A DNA stretch of 21,707 nt from Prolixibacteraceae bacterium (GTDB lineage Bacteria > Bacteroidota > Bacteroidia > Bacteroidales > Prolixibacteraceae): assembly GCA_017998095.1 (NCBI GenBank), contig JAGODU010000062.1, positions 1 through 21,707 of the forward strand, in the 5' to 3' direction. Numbering within the stretch: the first letter of the stretch is position 1; each line of letters opens with the position of its first letter. The notes under the pieces were generated by a model. That model made no database searches. It worked only from the letters and a program-made list of their open reading frames with translations, and had not been told where the DNA came from. Shown here in pieces: positions 15,533 to 21,707 of the stretch. A program made the translations under genes and the position numbers.

Positions 15533-16858
15533 TTATCTTCTCCTTTGTCCCGGAGGGGTTGGCATAAACGGGCTTTGAGTAGCAGCTTTCTTCACTTCCT
15601 TATTTGTTTTCTTTGTAAGTGAAGTTACTATTTCATCACCTTCTTTAAGTCCGGATACGATTTCATAATTCAATCCGTCATTATCGCCTATTTCAATTTT
15701 CTGAGGGCGCATCATTTCACCGTTTTTAATCCATACAGTATTCCCGATTTCTGTACTCATTCCCTGACCTTTAAATGCTCCAAATCCTCCGGCAGGGAAC
15801 TGTCCGCCACTAAATCCACCAAAGTTACCTGCCGGTTTTTTATTCTTCATTTCTTTAAAATCGGGTTTAGGAAAATCTTTTCCGTCGGGTTTAGGTATAG
15901 CTCCTGATTTAATCTTTGATTCCATATATTCCCACATGACCATTCTGTCGGGTGTAAAGCGTAAGGCTTTGCCAGGTACAACAAGAATATCGTTCTTTTC
16001 TTTCACAAATACAGTGATATTAGCTGTCATTCCCGGCATAAGAATCTTATCAGGATTTGGAGCATTAATAATAACTGTATATGTAACAACATTAGAGGTC
16101 AGTACAGGTTTCAATCTCACTTCAGACACAGCCCCTGAAAATGTTTTACCGGGGAAAGCGTCTACTTCGAATTCAACTCTTTGACCTTTCTTTACCTGTC
16201 CTATATCAGCTTCATCAATATTGGCTTCAACCTGCATTTGTGTTAAATCGTTGGCTATTGTAAAAAGAGTAGGTGTATTAAAGCTGGCTGCAACAGTCTG
16301 GCCTTCGTCAACAGCTCTGTCAAGTATAATCCCGTCGATAGGAGAATAAATTGTTGCATAGGAAAGATTGATCTTATTCCTTTCATGAGCTGATTTTGCA
16401 TTATTAAGGTTTGAAATTGACTTTTTATAATTATACTGAGCAAGATCGTAGTCAGCCTGAGCTATAAGGTTCTTTTCCTTAAGAGCCTTATTTCTTTCAA
16501 AAGTTGATTTCTGATATTGAAGTTCTGCTTCAGCATTATCTACATTTGATTGACTTTGAATCATCTGAGCAAGCAATGGCTCGCGATCAAGCTCTGCAAT
16601 TACTTGTCCTTTCTTTACTTCAGAATTGAAATCAACATATATTCTATCGATTTCTCCTGATACCTGAGTACCAACTTCAACTGTTTTAAGTGCTTCCAGA
16701 GTTCCCGTAGCAGTAATTGTATTGCTGATGTTTCCTTTGCCTACCTTGGCTGTCTCCAGAGCAAATTCTGCTTTGGCACTGCGGGCAGATATTGAAATGG
16801 CAACTGCTGCCACTATAACTGCAGCTGAAGCCAAAATTATGATTGTTCTTTTTTTCAT
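15533..16858 (-). CDS. macA: MacA-like periplasmic adaptor (membrane fusion protein)
   Basis: The ATG at 16858 (MKKRTIIILASAAVIVAAVA) gives 441 residues with an N-terminal membrane anchor. The longer open frame to 17002 would overlap the channel gene and was rejected. Domains in order: first half of the lipoyl/barrel-sandwich domain (about 45-95, TGTLEALKTVEVGTQVSGEI), an alpha-hairpin coiled coil (about 95-168), the second lipoyl half (SPIDGIILDRAVDEGQTV), a beta-barrel (about 205-285), and a membrane-proximal domain (about 370-415). An unusual insert at about residues 335-367 is rich in glycine, phenylalanine, lysine and proline (NFGGFSGGQFPAGGFGAF) and interrupts the region between the barrel and the membrane-proximal domain. 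The tail is basic (PGQRRR). It should link the inner-membrane ABC permease to the TolC-like channel encoded just upstream. Confidence 0.92.
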   Translation of the reverse strand: MKKRTIIILASAAVIVAAVAISISARSAKAEFALETAKVGKGNISNTITATGTLEALKTVEVGTQVSGEIDRIYVDFNSEVKKGQVIAELDREPLLAQMIQSQSNVDNAEAELQYQKSTFERNKALKEKNLIAQADYDLAQYNYKKSISNLNNAKSAHERNKINLSYATIYSPIDGIILDRAVDEGQTVAASFNTPTLFTIANDLTQMQVEANIDEADIGQVKKGQRVEFEVDAFPGKTFSGAVSEVRLKPVLTSNVVTYTVIINAPNPDKILMPGMTANITVFVKEKNDILVVPGKALRFTPDRMVMWEYMESKIKSGAIPKPDGKDFPKPDFKEMKNKKPAGNFGGFSGGQFPAGGFGAFKGQGMSTEIGNTVWIKNGEMMRPQKIEIGDNDGLNYEIVSGLKEGDEIVTSLTKKTNKEVKKAATQSPFMPTPPGQRRR

Positions 16859-16874
16859 TTTATATTTTTTTAAT

Positions 16875-18212
16875 TTATTCAAGTGTAAGGGTTGTCCCCA
16901 TATAAAAATCAAGAATCTTGTGGCTGAAAACAAGATTATATTTTGCCTGCAGCAACTTGCTTTCTGATGAAATGAGATTTGTTTTCTGCACAAGAAAATC
17001 AACTGAGTTTATCAATCCCTGATTAAATCTTTCCAAAGCAACATTATATGATTCAGTTACTGATTCATACTGATCAATTGATGCTTCATATTCAATACGT
17101 GCAGATTGAACATCACTACATACCTGTTCAATATTCTTTCTTAATTCATTTTGAGTATTAAGCTCATTAAGCTTTGCATCATCAATGCCAATCTTTGCAA
17201 GCTTAACAGAGTTCTTAGCCTGGTTTTTCTGATAGATAGGGATCGATAATGACAGCCCTAAAGAAGGACTGATATAACTACCCATCTGATCGAAATAACC
17301 TACAGAACTCTGGCTTGTGGCGTTTGTTCCTAAGCCGGCATTAAGAGTTATGCTTGGTAACATTCCTGCTTTTGCAATATCAATTTCAATCTGAGCATTT
17401 TTAGTATTTATTTCAGCATTTTTAATCTGAGGCTTAATCTTTTTGGCAATATTGAAAACTTCTTCTGAAGAAGAGATATTATTTTGACCAATTATCTTTT
17501 GGATATCAGGGTCAGCAATTTCAAAATCTTCAGTAACTGGAAGCTCCATCAGCTGCATAAGATTCACTTCTGCCATTCTTAATTGCTTTTCTGAATTAGC
17601 AAGAGTAAGCTTTTCAGTAGCCATTTGTGACTTTATCTGCAGATAATTCGACTTTGGAATAGCACCCAGATCCATTCTTTCTTTAGCCAGCGTCAGTTCC
17701 TGCTCTGTTGATTCAATTTGCTTTTTGGCATTGTTGACCTGCTCCTTGGCATAAAGAACCTGTAGGAAAGAATTCAGGATGTTAATCTCAACCGATTCTT
17801 TTACTGATTCAGCATTAAATCTGCCTGCCTCAAGACTAAGTTCACTTTGCTTCACTTCATTCTGAAGGCGGAAGCCGTTGAAGAGTGTCACATTAGATCC
17901 AACATTCAAATTCGTGCGGCTGTTTATGGAACCACCTCCGTATTCCTGACCTGTTTCTATCATGCTCTTACCCCATCCGAAGTTTTGAGAAACAGAAGCA
18001 CTTACATTTGGCAACCTGTTTGATTTTGCCTGATCCAACTGTATTGCATTCCTGTCGTTGGTCAGAATTGCTTTTTTTATCTGCACATTGTTTTCAAGTG
18101 CATAATTCTTACAGTCATCGTAAGTCCAGCTTTCTTTCTGCGCCTTCACTTCAGTAAAAAGAGACGGAATGATTAAACATGTAAGAAAAAAACTATAAAA
18201 CTTTGATTTCAT
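16875..18212 (-). CDS. TolC-like outer-membrane efflux channel
   Basis: This 445-residue protein has a signal peptide ending at EVKAQ (about residue 25). The two repeated halves each carry long coiled-coil helices rich in Q, N, K and E (YAKEQVNNAKKQIESTEQELTLAKERMDLG near 150-185; NELNTQNELRKNIEQVCSDVQSARIEYEASIDQ near 350-385). The beta segments SVSQNFGWG, NLNVGSNVTLFNGFRL and SPSLGLSLSIPIYQ are as in the outer membrane efflux protein family. FNQGLINSVDFLVQKTNLI is the conserved second-repeat motif. As a trimer it forms the outer-membrane exit duct for the adjacent MacAB-type pump. It is the first gene of the operon, 16 bases ahead of the adaptor start, and is divergent from the PhoH-family gene, with a 217-base shared control region. 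Confidence 0.93.
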   Translation of the reverse strand: MKSKFYSFFLTCLIIPSLFTEVKAQKESWTYDDCKNYALENNVQIKKAILTNDRNAIQLDQAKSNRLPNVSASVSQNFGWGKSMIETGQEYGGGSINSRTNLNVGSNVTLFNGFRLQNEVKQSELSLEAGRFNAESVKESVEINILNSFLQVLYAKEQVNNAKKQIESTEQELTLAKERMDLGAIPKSNYLQIKSQMATEKLTLANSEKQLRMAEVNLMQLMELPVTEDFEIADPDIQKIIGQNNISSSEEVFNIAKKIKPQIKNAEINTKNAQIEIDIAKAGMLPSITLNAGLGTNATSQSSVGYFDQMGSYISPSLGLSLSIPIYQKNQAKNSVKLAKIGIDDAKLNELNTQNELRKNIEQVCSDVQSARIEYEASIDQYESVTESYNVALERFNQGLINSVDFLVQKTNLISSESKLLQAKYNLVFSHKILDFYMGTTLTLE

Positions 18213-18244
18213 TTTCTTTGATATTTATGATTGCAAATCTGACA

Positions 18245-18278
18245 CAACTATATTAATAGGGAAAATAAAATCTGCAAA
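18245..18278 (-). promoter_or_regulatory. Candidate promoter of the efflux operon
   Basis: Read on the minus strand, TTTG (complement of 18275-18278) is followed after 22 bases by TATAGTTG (complement of 18245-18252), one mismatch from TAnnTTTG. It would start transcription about 25-30 bases before the ATG at 18212. The mismatch makes this tentative. Confidence 0.35.
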
Positions 18279-18300
18279 CGCTACTTTTTTACCTCTGTTC

Positions 18301-18322
18301 TCCTGATTTTTAAGAATCAGGA
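18301..18322. repeat. 8-bp inverted repeat in the divergent control region
   Basis: TCCTGATT (18301-18308) and AATCAGGA (18315-18322) are exact inverted copies around a 6-nt spacer. The position between the efflux operon and the PhoH-family gene is suitable for an operator. There is no adjoining T-run and no gene end nearby, so a terminator is unlikely. Confidence 0.45.
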
Positions 18323-18394
18323 ATGAAATGTTATCATTAAATCATACCTGACAGCAAGATTATTTTGACATAATTCTTATATCAAAAAAGTAGT

Positions 18395-18402
18395 TATTTT
18401 TG
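18395..18402 (+). promoter_or_regulatory. Candidate -7 box for the PhoH-family gene
   Basis: TATTTTTG matches TAnnTTTG exactly, 27 bases before the ATG at 18430. The nearest upstream TTTG (18364-18367) is 27 bases away, longer than the usual 19-23, so the -33 contact is uncertain. Confidence 0.45.
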
Positions 18403-18429
18403 CATAACACGATTTCATAAATATCATTG

Positions 18430-19428
18430 ATGTACGAAAAGACTTTTTATCTCGAAGGGGTTGATCTTCTTGAATTTTATGGTGTTAATAACACTAAGCT
18501 GGAGCTTATAAAGTCATTCTTCCCTAAGCTTAAAATAATGGCACGGGGAGATATTGTCAAAGCCCGTGGCAGTGAAGAAGACATAGCAGGATTTGAGATT
18601 AAATTCAATGAGATACTGGATCAGTATCACGATTTTCATTCTTTGCCCGAAGCAACAATAATTCAGATTATCTCTGAAAAACAACAGGCTGATGGTACCA
18701 TTCCTGAAAACTCAGATATACTTGTCTTTGGAGTCAGCGGCCGCCCTGTCAGGGCTCGTACTCCCAACCAAAGAAAACTGGTTGAAGAAACAGATAATAA
18801 TGATCTTATCTTTGCACTTGGTCCTGCGGGTACCGGTAAAACTTATACTGCAATAGCTCTGGCAGTCAGGGCACTTAAAAACAGAGAAATTCGAAAAATA
18901 ATACTTAGCCGTCCGGCTGTTGAAGCAGGTGAAAGACTTGGCTTTCTTCCGGGCGACCTTAAAGAAAAGATTGACCCCTACCTTCAGCCTTTATATGATG
19001 CACTTGGCGATATGATTCCTCAAAAGAAGCTTGAAGAGTTTATGAAGGACAAGGTCATTGAAATTGCTCCCCTTGCTTTCATGAGAGGAAGAACACTAAG
19101 CAATGCTTTTGTAATACTTGATGAAGCCCAAAACACAACAATTAACCAGCTTAAGATGTTTCTTACAAGGATGGGGTTGAATACGAAGTTCATTGTAACA
19201 GGCGATGAAACACAAATCGATCTTCCAAGAAGAAATGATTCGGGTCTTATACAAGCAATGCGGATATTAAAAGGCATAGATGGAATTTCAATTGTGAAGT
19301 TCGATCAGAATGATATAGTAAGGCATAAGCTCGTACGCGATATTGTTGCTGCGTATGAAAAACACCAGGCGGAGATGGATGCACGTCGCGAAGAGATGAG
19401 AAATGAAAAGAAAAATAATAACGAGTAA
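18430..19428 (+). CDS. phoH: PhoH-family (YbeZ/PhoL-like) ATPase
   Basis: The start is taken at the ATG at 18430. The codon before it is an in-frame TTG. The 332-residue product has a KH-like N-terminal part (about 1-75) followed by the PhoH P-loop domain: Walker A GPAGTGKT (131-138), LSRPAVEAGERLGFLPGD (159-176), Walker B VILDEAQNTT (228-237), and TGDETQIDLP (257-266). The charged C-terminal tail (EMDARREEMRNEKKNNNE) is typical. E. coli YbeZ-type members act with the RNase YbeY in rRNA maturation and RNA quality control. YbeY is not encoded in this window. The gene is the first of a tight row with purC (17-base gap) and an FKBP lipoprotein gene, and is divergent from the efflux operon. Confidence 0.93.
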   Translation: MYEKTFYLEGVDLLEFYGVNNTKLELIKSFFPKLKIMARGDIVKARGSEEDIAGFEIKFNEILDQYHDFHSLPEATIIQIISEKQQADGTIPENSDILVFGVSGRPVRARTPNQRKLVEETDNNDLIFALGPAGTGKTYTAIALAVRALKNREIRKIILSRPAVEAGERLGFLPGDLKEKIDPYLQPLYDALGDMIPQKKLEEFMKDKVIEIAPLAFMRGRTLSNAFVILDEAQNTTINQLKMFLTRMGLNTKFIVTGDETQIDLPRRNDSGLIQAMRILKGIDGISIVKFDQNDIVRHKLVRDIVAAYEKHQAEMDARREEMRNEKKNNNE

Positions 19429-19445
19429 TATAAATATATCTGAAT

Positions 19446-20396
19446 ATGAGTAACGCAATTGTTAAAACTGATTTCAATTTTCCCGGTCAAAAGAGTGTAT
19501 ATCATGGAAAAGTAAGAGATGTCTACGATATTAATGATGATTATCTCATAATGATTGTATCAGACAGAATCTCTGCCTTCGATGTTGTCCTTCCTAAAGG
19601 AATCCCTTATAAAGGACAGGTTCTCAATCAGATTGCATCTAAGTTTCTGGATGCTACTAGTGATATCTTACCTAACTGGAAGATAGCAACTCCCGATCCG
19701 ATGGTTACTGTCGGACATAAATGTGAGCCTTTCAAAGTTGAAATGGTTATCAGGGGTTATCTAACCGGACACGCATGGCGCGAATATAAAGAAGGTAAAC
19801 GAACTCTTTGCGGTAATACATTACCTGAAGGAATGAAAGAAAACCAGAAGTTCGGAATGCCTATTATAACTCCGACTACAAAGGCTTCTGTTGGTCACGA
19901 TGAAGATATATCCAAAGAAGAAATAATTGCTCAGGGCATCGTATCAAAGGAAGATTACGAAATGCTTGAAAAATATACTCATGCTATCTTTCAGAGGGGA
20001 ACTGAAATAGCTGAAAAAATGGGACTAATACTTGTAGATACAAAATATGAATTCGGAAAGAAAGACGGAAAGATTTATCTGATCGATGAAATCCATACTC
20101 CTGACTCTTCAAGGTATTTTTATCTCAAGGGATATGAAGAAAGATTTAAAAATAATGAACCTCAGAAGCAACTTTCCAAGGAGTTTGTCCGTCAATGGTT
20201 AATAGAAAACGGATTCCAGGGTAAAGAAGGCCAGTCAGTTCCTGAAATGAATGAAGAGTTCGTTAACAGCGTAAGCGAAAGATATATAGAATTATATGAA
20301 AATATAACAGGCGATAAGTTTGTTAAGGCAGATATCAACAATATTATGAAACGCATTGAAACAAACATCAATAATTTCATAAGTTCAAAACTATAA
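19446..20396 (+). CDS. purC: Phosphoribosylaminoimidazole-succinocarboxamide synthase
   Basis: This SAICAR synthetase (316 residues) joins CAIR and aspartate with ATP in de novo purine synthesis, in the cytoplasm. The length and motifs fit the longer bacterial/eukaryotic-type branch: [11 protein letters not shown] (about 21-31), [19 protein letters not shown] (about 39-57), [20 protein letters not shown] (about 97-116), [15 protein letters not shown], and [15 protein letters not shown] (about 212-226), which carries the nucleotide- and aspartate-binding residues. The ATG at 19446 gives a standard N-terminus. It is 17 bases after the PhoH-family gene and seven bases before the FKBP gene, so the three are probably cotranscribed. 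Other pur genes are absent from the window. Confidence 0.97.
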   Translation: MSNAIVKTDFNFPGQKSVYHGKVRDVYDINDDYLIMIVSDRISAFDVVLPKGIPYKGQVLNQIASKFLDATSDILPNWKIATPDPMVTVGHKCEPFKVEMVIRGYLTGHAWREYKEGKRTLCGNTLPEGMKENQKFGMPIITPTTKASVGHDEDISKEEIIAQGIVSKEDYEMLEKYTHAIFQRGTEIAEKMGLILVDTKYEFGKKDGKIYLIDEIHTPDSSRYFYLKGYEERFKNNEPQKQLSKEFVRQWLIENGFQGKEGQSVPEMNEEFVNSVSERYIELYENITGDKFVKADINNIMKRIETNINNFISSKL

Positions 20397-20403
20397 ACAT
20401 TTT

Positions 20404-20919
20404 ATGAAACGATTTTTAATTTATTCAGTAATCCTCATTTCTACAGTTTTTGCTTCTTTCAGTTGTATTGATCTTGATGAAGAATATGAAGAAAACCTAA
20501 GGGAACAGGAGAAGTATTATGCCAAACTCCAGGAACAGTTTGGTAAAGACACTGTTATCATTGAGAAATATCTTGCCGACAGTAGTCTTACTGCCGTTAA
20601 AGATTCTTCCGGTATTTATTATATCATTGAAGCAGCTGGTGAAGAACTGCATCCCAATGACAACTCAGTTATCACTGTTTTATATAAAGGATGTCTTGTC
20701 GACGGAACTGTTTTTAGCCAGACTTATGATGATGTAGCCTATACAACAAATTTAAGAGGACTTATTTCAGGCTGGAGAATCGGAATCCCAAAAATAGGAG
20801 CAGGAGGAAAGATTAAACTTTTTGTACCATCATATTATGGTTATGGCGATGTAGAATGGGGAAGCGTTCCTGCAAATTCAGTCCTTATTTTTGATATTGA
20901 ACTGCTTTCATTCTATTAA
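20404..20919 (+). CDS. FKBP-type peptidyl-prolyl cis-trans isomerase lipoprotein
   Basis: The 171-residue protein has a lipoprotein signal ending at ASFSC (C21), followed by an acidic stretch (IDLDEEYEE) that may act as a surface-export signal. A helical linker (about 28-60) precedes an FKBP domain (about 85-171) with ITVLYKGCLVDGTVFSQ, the hydrophobic pocket residues Y94, F104, W124 (LISGWRIGIPKI) and F164, and the late motif YYGYGDVEWGSVPANSVLIFDIELL. It should speed prolyl isomerisation in exported proteins at the membrane or cell surface. The active-site aromatic set appears complete. It starts seven bases after purC and is followed by a strong terminator, so it closes the phoH-purC row. 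The pairing with purC looks positional rather than functional. Confidence 0.92.
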   Translation: MKRFLIYSVILISTVFASFSCIDLDEEYEENLREQEKYYAKLQEQFGKDTVIIEKYLADSSLTAVKDSSGIYYIIEAAGEELHPNDNSVITVLYKGCLVDGTVFSQTYDDVAYTTNLRGLISGWRIGIPKIGAGGKIKLFVPSYYGYGDVEWGSVPANSVLIFDIELLSFY

Positions 20920-20956
20920 GCTTTATCATTTCAGAACAAAAAATTAAAAATCTATA

Positions 20957-20993
20957 TAAAAAGAGCTGCAATTTCATTTTGCAGCTCTTTTTA
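20957..20993 (+). terminator. Intrinsic terminator after the FKBP gene
   Basis: Arms AAAAAGAGCTGCAA (20958-20971) and TTGCAGCTCTTTTT (20979-20992) form a perfect 14-bp stem, 15 with the flanking T-A pair, and a 7-nt loop. The core is GAGCTGC and the stem ends in a T-run, with an A-run on the 5' side, so it could work in both directions. Confidence 0.88.
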
Positions 20994-20996
20994 ATA

Positions 20997-21026
20997 TTGA
21001 CTAATACAAAATAAAATCCTAATTTG
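20997..21026 (+). promoter_or_regulatory. Possible promoter of the hemopexin-repeat gene
   Basis: TTG at 20997-20999 and TAATTTG at 21020-21026, separated by 20 bases, resemble the Bacteroidota promoter, but the -7 box is one base short of TAnnTTTG. It directly follows a terminator and precedes an AT-rich leader of about 50 bases, so a promoter is expected in this interval. Confidence 0.35.
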
Positions 21027-21079
21027 CATGTATGGTTTTATAGTTATTAAGAATATTAAAATGTTAAAAAAAAATATCT

Positions 21080-21707
21080 ATGAAAAACTACAGGATTTTA
21101 TTCGCTTTTATTTTTCTGTTTTTCTGTTTTTTAAAAACAGGAATATCCTCAGATGCTGTAAATAAAGAATCAAAAGTTACTGTTGCAAACTGGGGTAACG
21201 GAAAAGCTTATTTTTTCAAGGGAAATGAATATATACGCTTTGATATAAGTGCTGACAAGGCTGATCCCGGTTATCCGAAGAATATTGATTCAAAATCATG
21301 GAATGGATTACCATGGACTAACGGTGTTGATGCTGTAGTTAATTGGGGTAACGGAAAAGCATACTTCTTTAAGGGTAATGAATATCTACGCTGGGATATA
21401 ACTACAGATAAAGCTGATCCCGGATATCCTAAGCATATTGATTCAAAATCATGGAATGGATTACCATGGACTGACGGTGTTGATGCTGTCGTTAATTGGG
21501 GTAACGGTAAAGCTTATTTCTTTAAAGGAAATGAATATGTACGCTGGGATATTAAGACCGACAAAGCTGATCCCGGATATCCAAAGCCTATTGATTCAAA
21601 ATCATGGAATGGGTTACCCTGGACTAACGGTGTTGATGCTGTCGTTAATTGGGGAAACGGAAAAGCATACTTCTTTAAAGGTAATGAATATGTACGCTGG
21701 GATATAA
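21080..21707 (+). CDS. Secreted hemopexin-like repeat protein (partial, runs off the window)
   Basis: Reading from the ATG at 21080 the frame is open to the last base (209 codons, no stop). A signal peptide (MKNYRILFAFIFLFFCFLKTG) is followed by a short linker and then 51-residue repeats starting at residues 37, 88, 139 and 190, the fourth cut by the window end. Each has the pattern NWGNGKAYFFKGNEY, then R-W-D-I, DKADPGYP, IDSKSWNGLPW and GVDAVV. The K-A-Y-F-F-K-G-x-x-Y-x-R-x-D core and the following G-L-P/D-A pair are those of hemopexin blades, four of which usually close one beta-propeller. Known relatives include vertebrate hemopexin and matrix metalloproteinase domains, plant PA2-type albumins and Photorhabdus photopexins. 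They bind haem, ions, polyamines or proteins. The ligand here is unknown. A parallel open frame from 21438 is an artefact of the repeat. Confidence 0.88.
   Translation, partial: MKNYRILFAFIFLFFCFLKTGISSDAVNKESKVTVANWGNGKAYFFKGNEYIRFDISADKADPGYPKNIDSKSWNGLPWTNGVDAVVNWGNGKAYFFKGNEYLRWDITTDKADPGYPKHIDSKSWNGLPWTDGVDAVVNWGNGKAYFFKGNEYVRWDIKTDKADPGYPKPIDSKSWNGLPWTNGVDAVVNWGNGKAYFFKGNEYVRWDI
21188..21707 (+). repeat. Tandem 153-bp coding repeats
   Basis: Units begin at 21188, 21341, 21494 and 21647, spaced exactly 153 bases. Units 2 and 3 differ at 16 of 153 positions. Of 15 changed codons 11 are synonymous, and the proteins match at 47 of 51 residues. The array continues beyond the window. Confidence 0.95.

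Noticed and set aside
16859..17002. N-terminal extension of the MacA-like adaptor
   Set aside because: It overlaps the end of the channel gene by 128 bases and reads as non-coding cysteine- and aromatic-rich sequence. The ATG at 16858 is followed by a proper membrane anchor.
18301..18322. Intrinsic terminator between the efflux operon and the PhoH-family gene
   Set aside because: Both flanking genes are transcribed away from it, and there is no T-run on either side. It is listed only as an inverted repeat.
18365..18370. TTGACA as an E. coli-type -35 box for the PhoH-family gene
   Set aside because: No TATAAT-like box at 16-18 bases, and Bacteroidota primary sigma factors use TTTG/TAnnTTTG instead. 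The TAnnTTTG at 18395 is preferred.
21438..21707. An open + frame of 89 codons with its own repeats
   Set aside because: It is the shifted frame of the hemopexin-repeat gene. Because the DNA repeat is 153 bases (a multiple of three), any stop-free alternative frame stays open in every unit. The frame from 21080 has the signal peptide and the recognisable motif.

Overview
The window looks like a chromosomal stretch of an AT-rich Bacteroidota genome, probably a Bacteroidales or Marinilabiliales relative. The signs are a SusC/SusD pair, proteins ending in type IX secretion (T9SS) sorting domains, lipoproteins with acidic residues just after the lipidated cysteine, A-rich leaders without Shine-Dalgarno motifs, and several close matches to the Bacteroidota promoter TTTG-N(19-23)-TAnnTTTG. 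No rRNA, tRNA, CRISPR array or complete insertion sequence was recognised.

Layout. Bases 1-3526 (+) hold the end of an outer-membrane uptake locus: the C-terminus of a SusC-like TonB-dependent receptor, a SusD-like lipoprotein, and a T9SS-exported protein with repeats resembling YD/RHS motifs. A HigBA toxin-antitoxin pair (3668-4310, +) follows behind its own promoter and a 40-nt near-palindrome. It converges on an AlkD-like DNA alkylation repair gene (5018-4314, -). At 5117-7390 (+) lies a VIT/von Willebrand A/T9SS protein gene cut by an in-frame TAA. A stem-loop with 11-nt tandem repeats separates it from threonine dehydrogenase (tdh, 7595-8623) and a CPA2-type cation/proton antiporter with a stress-protein-like tail (8719-10989).

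Bases 18212-11705 (-) form a compact six-gene operon: TolC-like channel, MacA-like adaptor, ABC ATPase, MacB/FtsX-like permease, LytS-type histidine kinase and LytTR response regulator. A small secreted protein of unknown function (11651-10992) may be a seventh member. This is a tripartite export pump encoded together with a two-component system that probably controls it. Divergent from it, on the + strand, are a PhoH-family ATPase, purC and an FKBP-type prolyl isomerase lipoprotein, ended by a strong hairpin terminator.

The last 630 bases (from 21080, +) hold the start of a secreted protein made of near-identical 51-residue hemopexin-like repeats that runs off the window. This is the most unusual coding sequence here. 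The other main points for a second look are the nonsense-interrupted VIT/vWA gene, the HigBA promoter whose -7 box ends two bases before the start codon, and the two intergenic hairpins.
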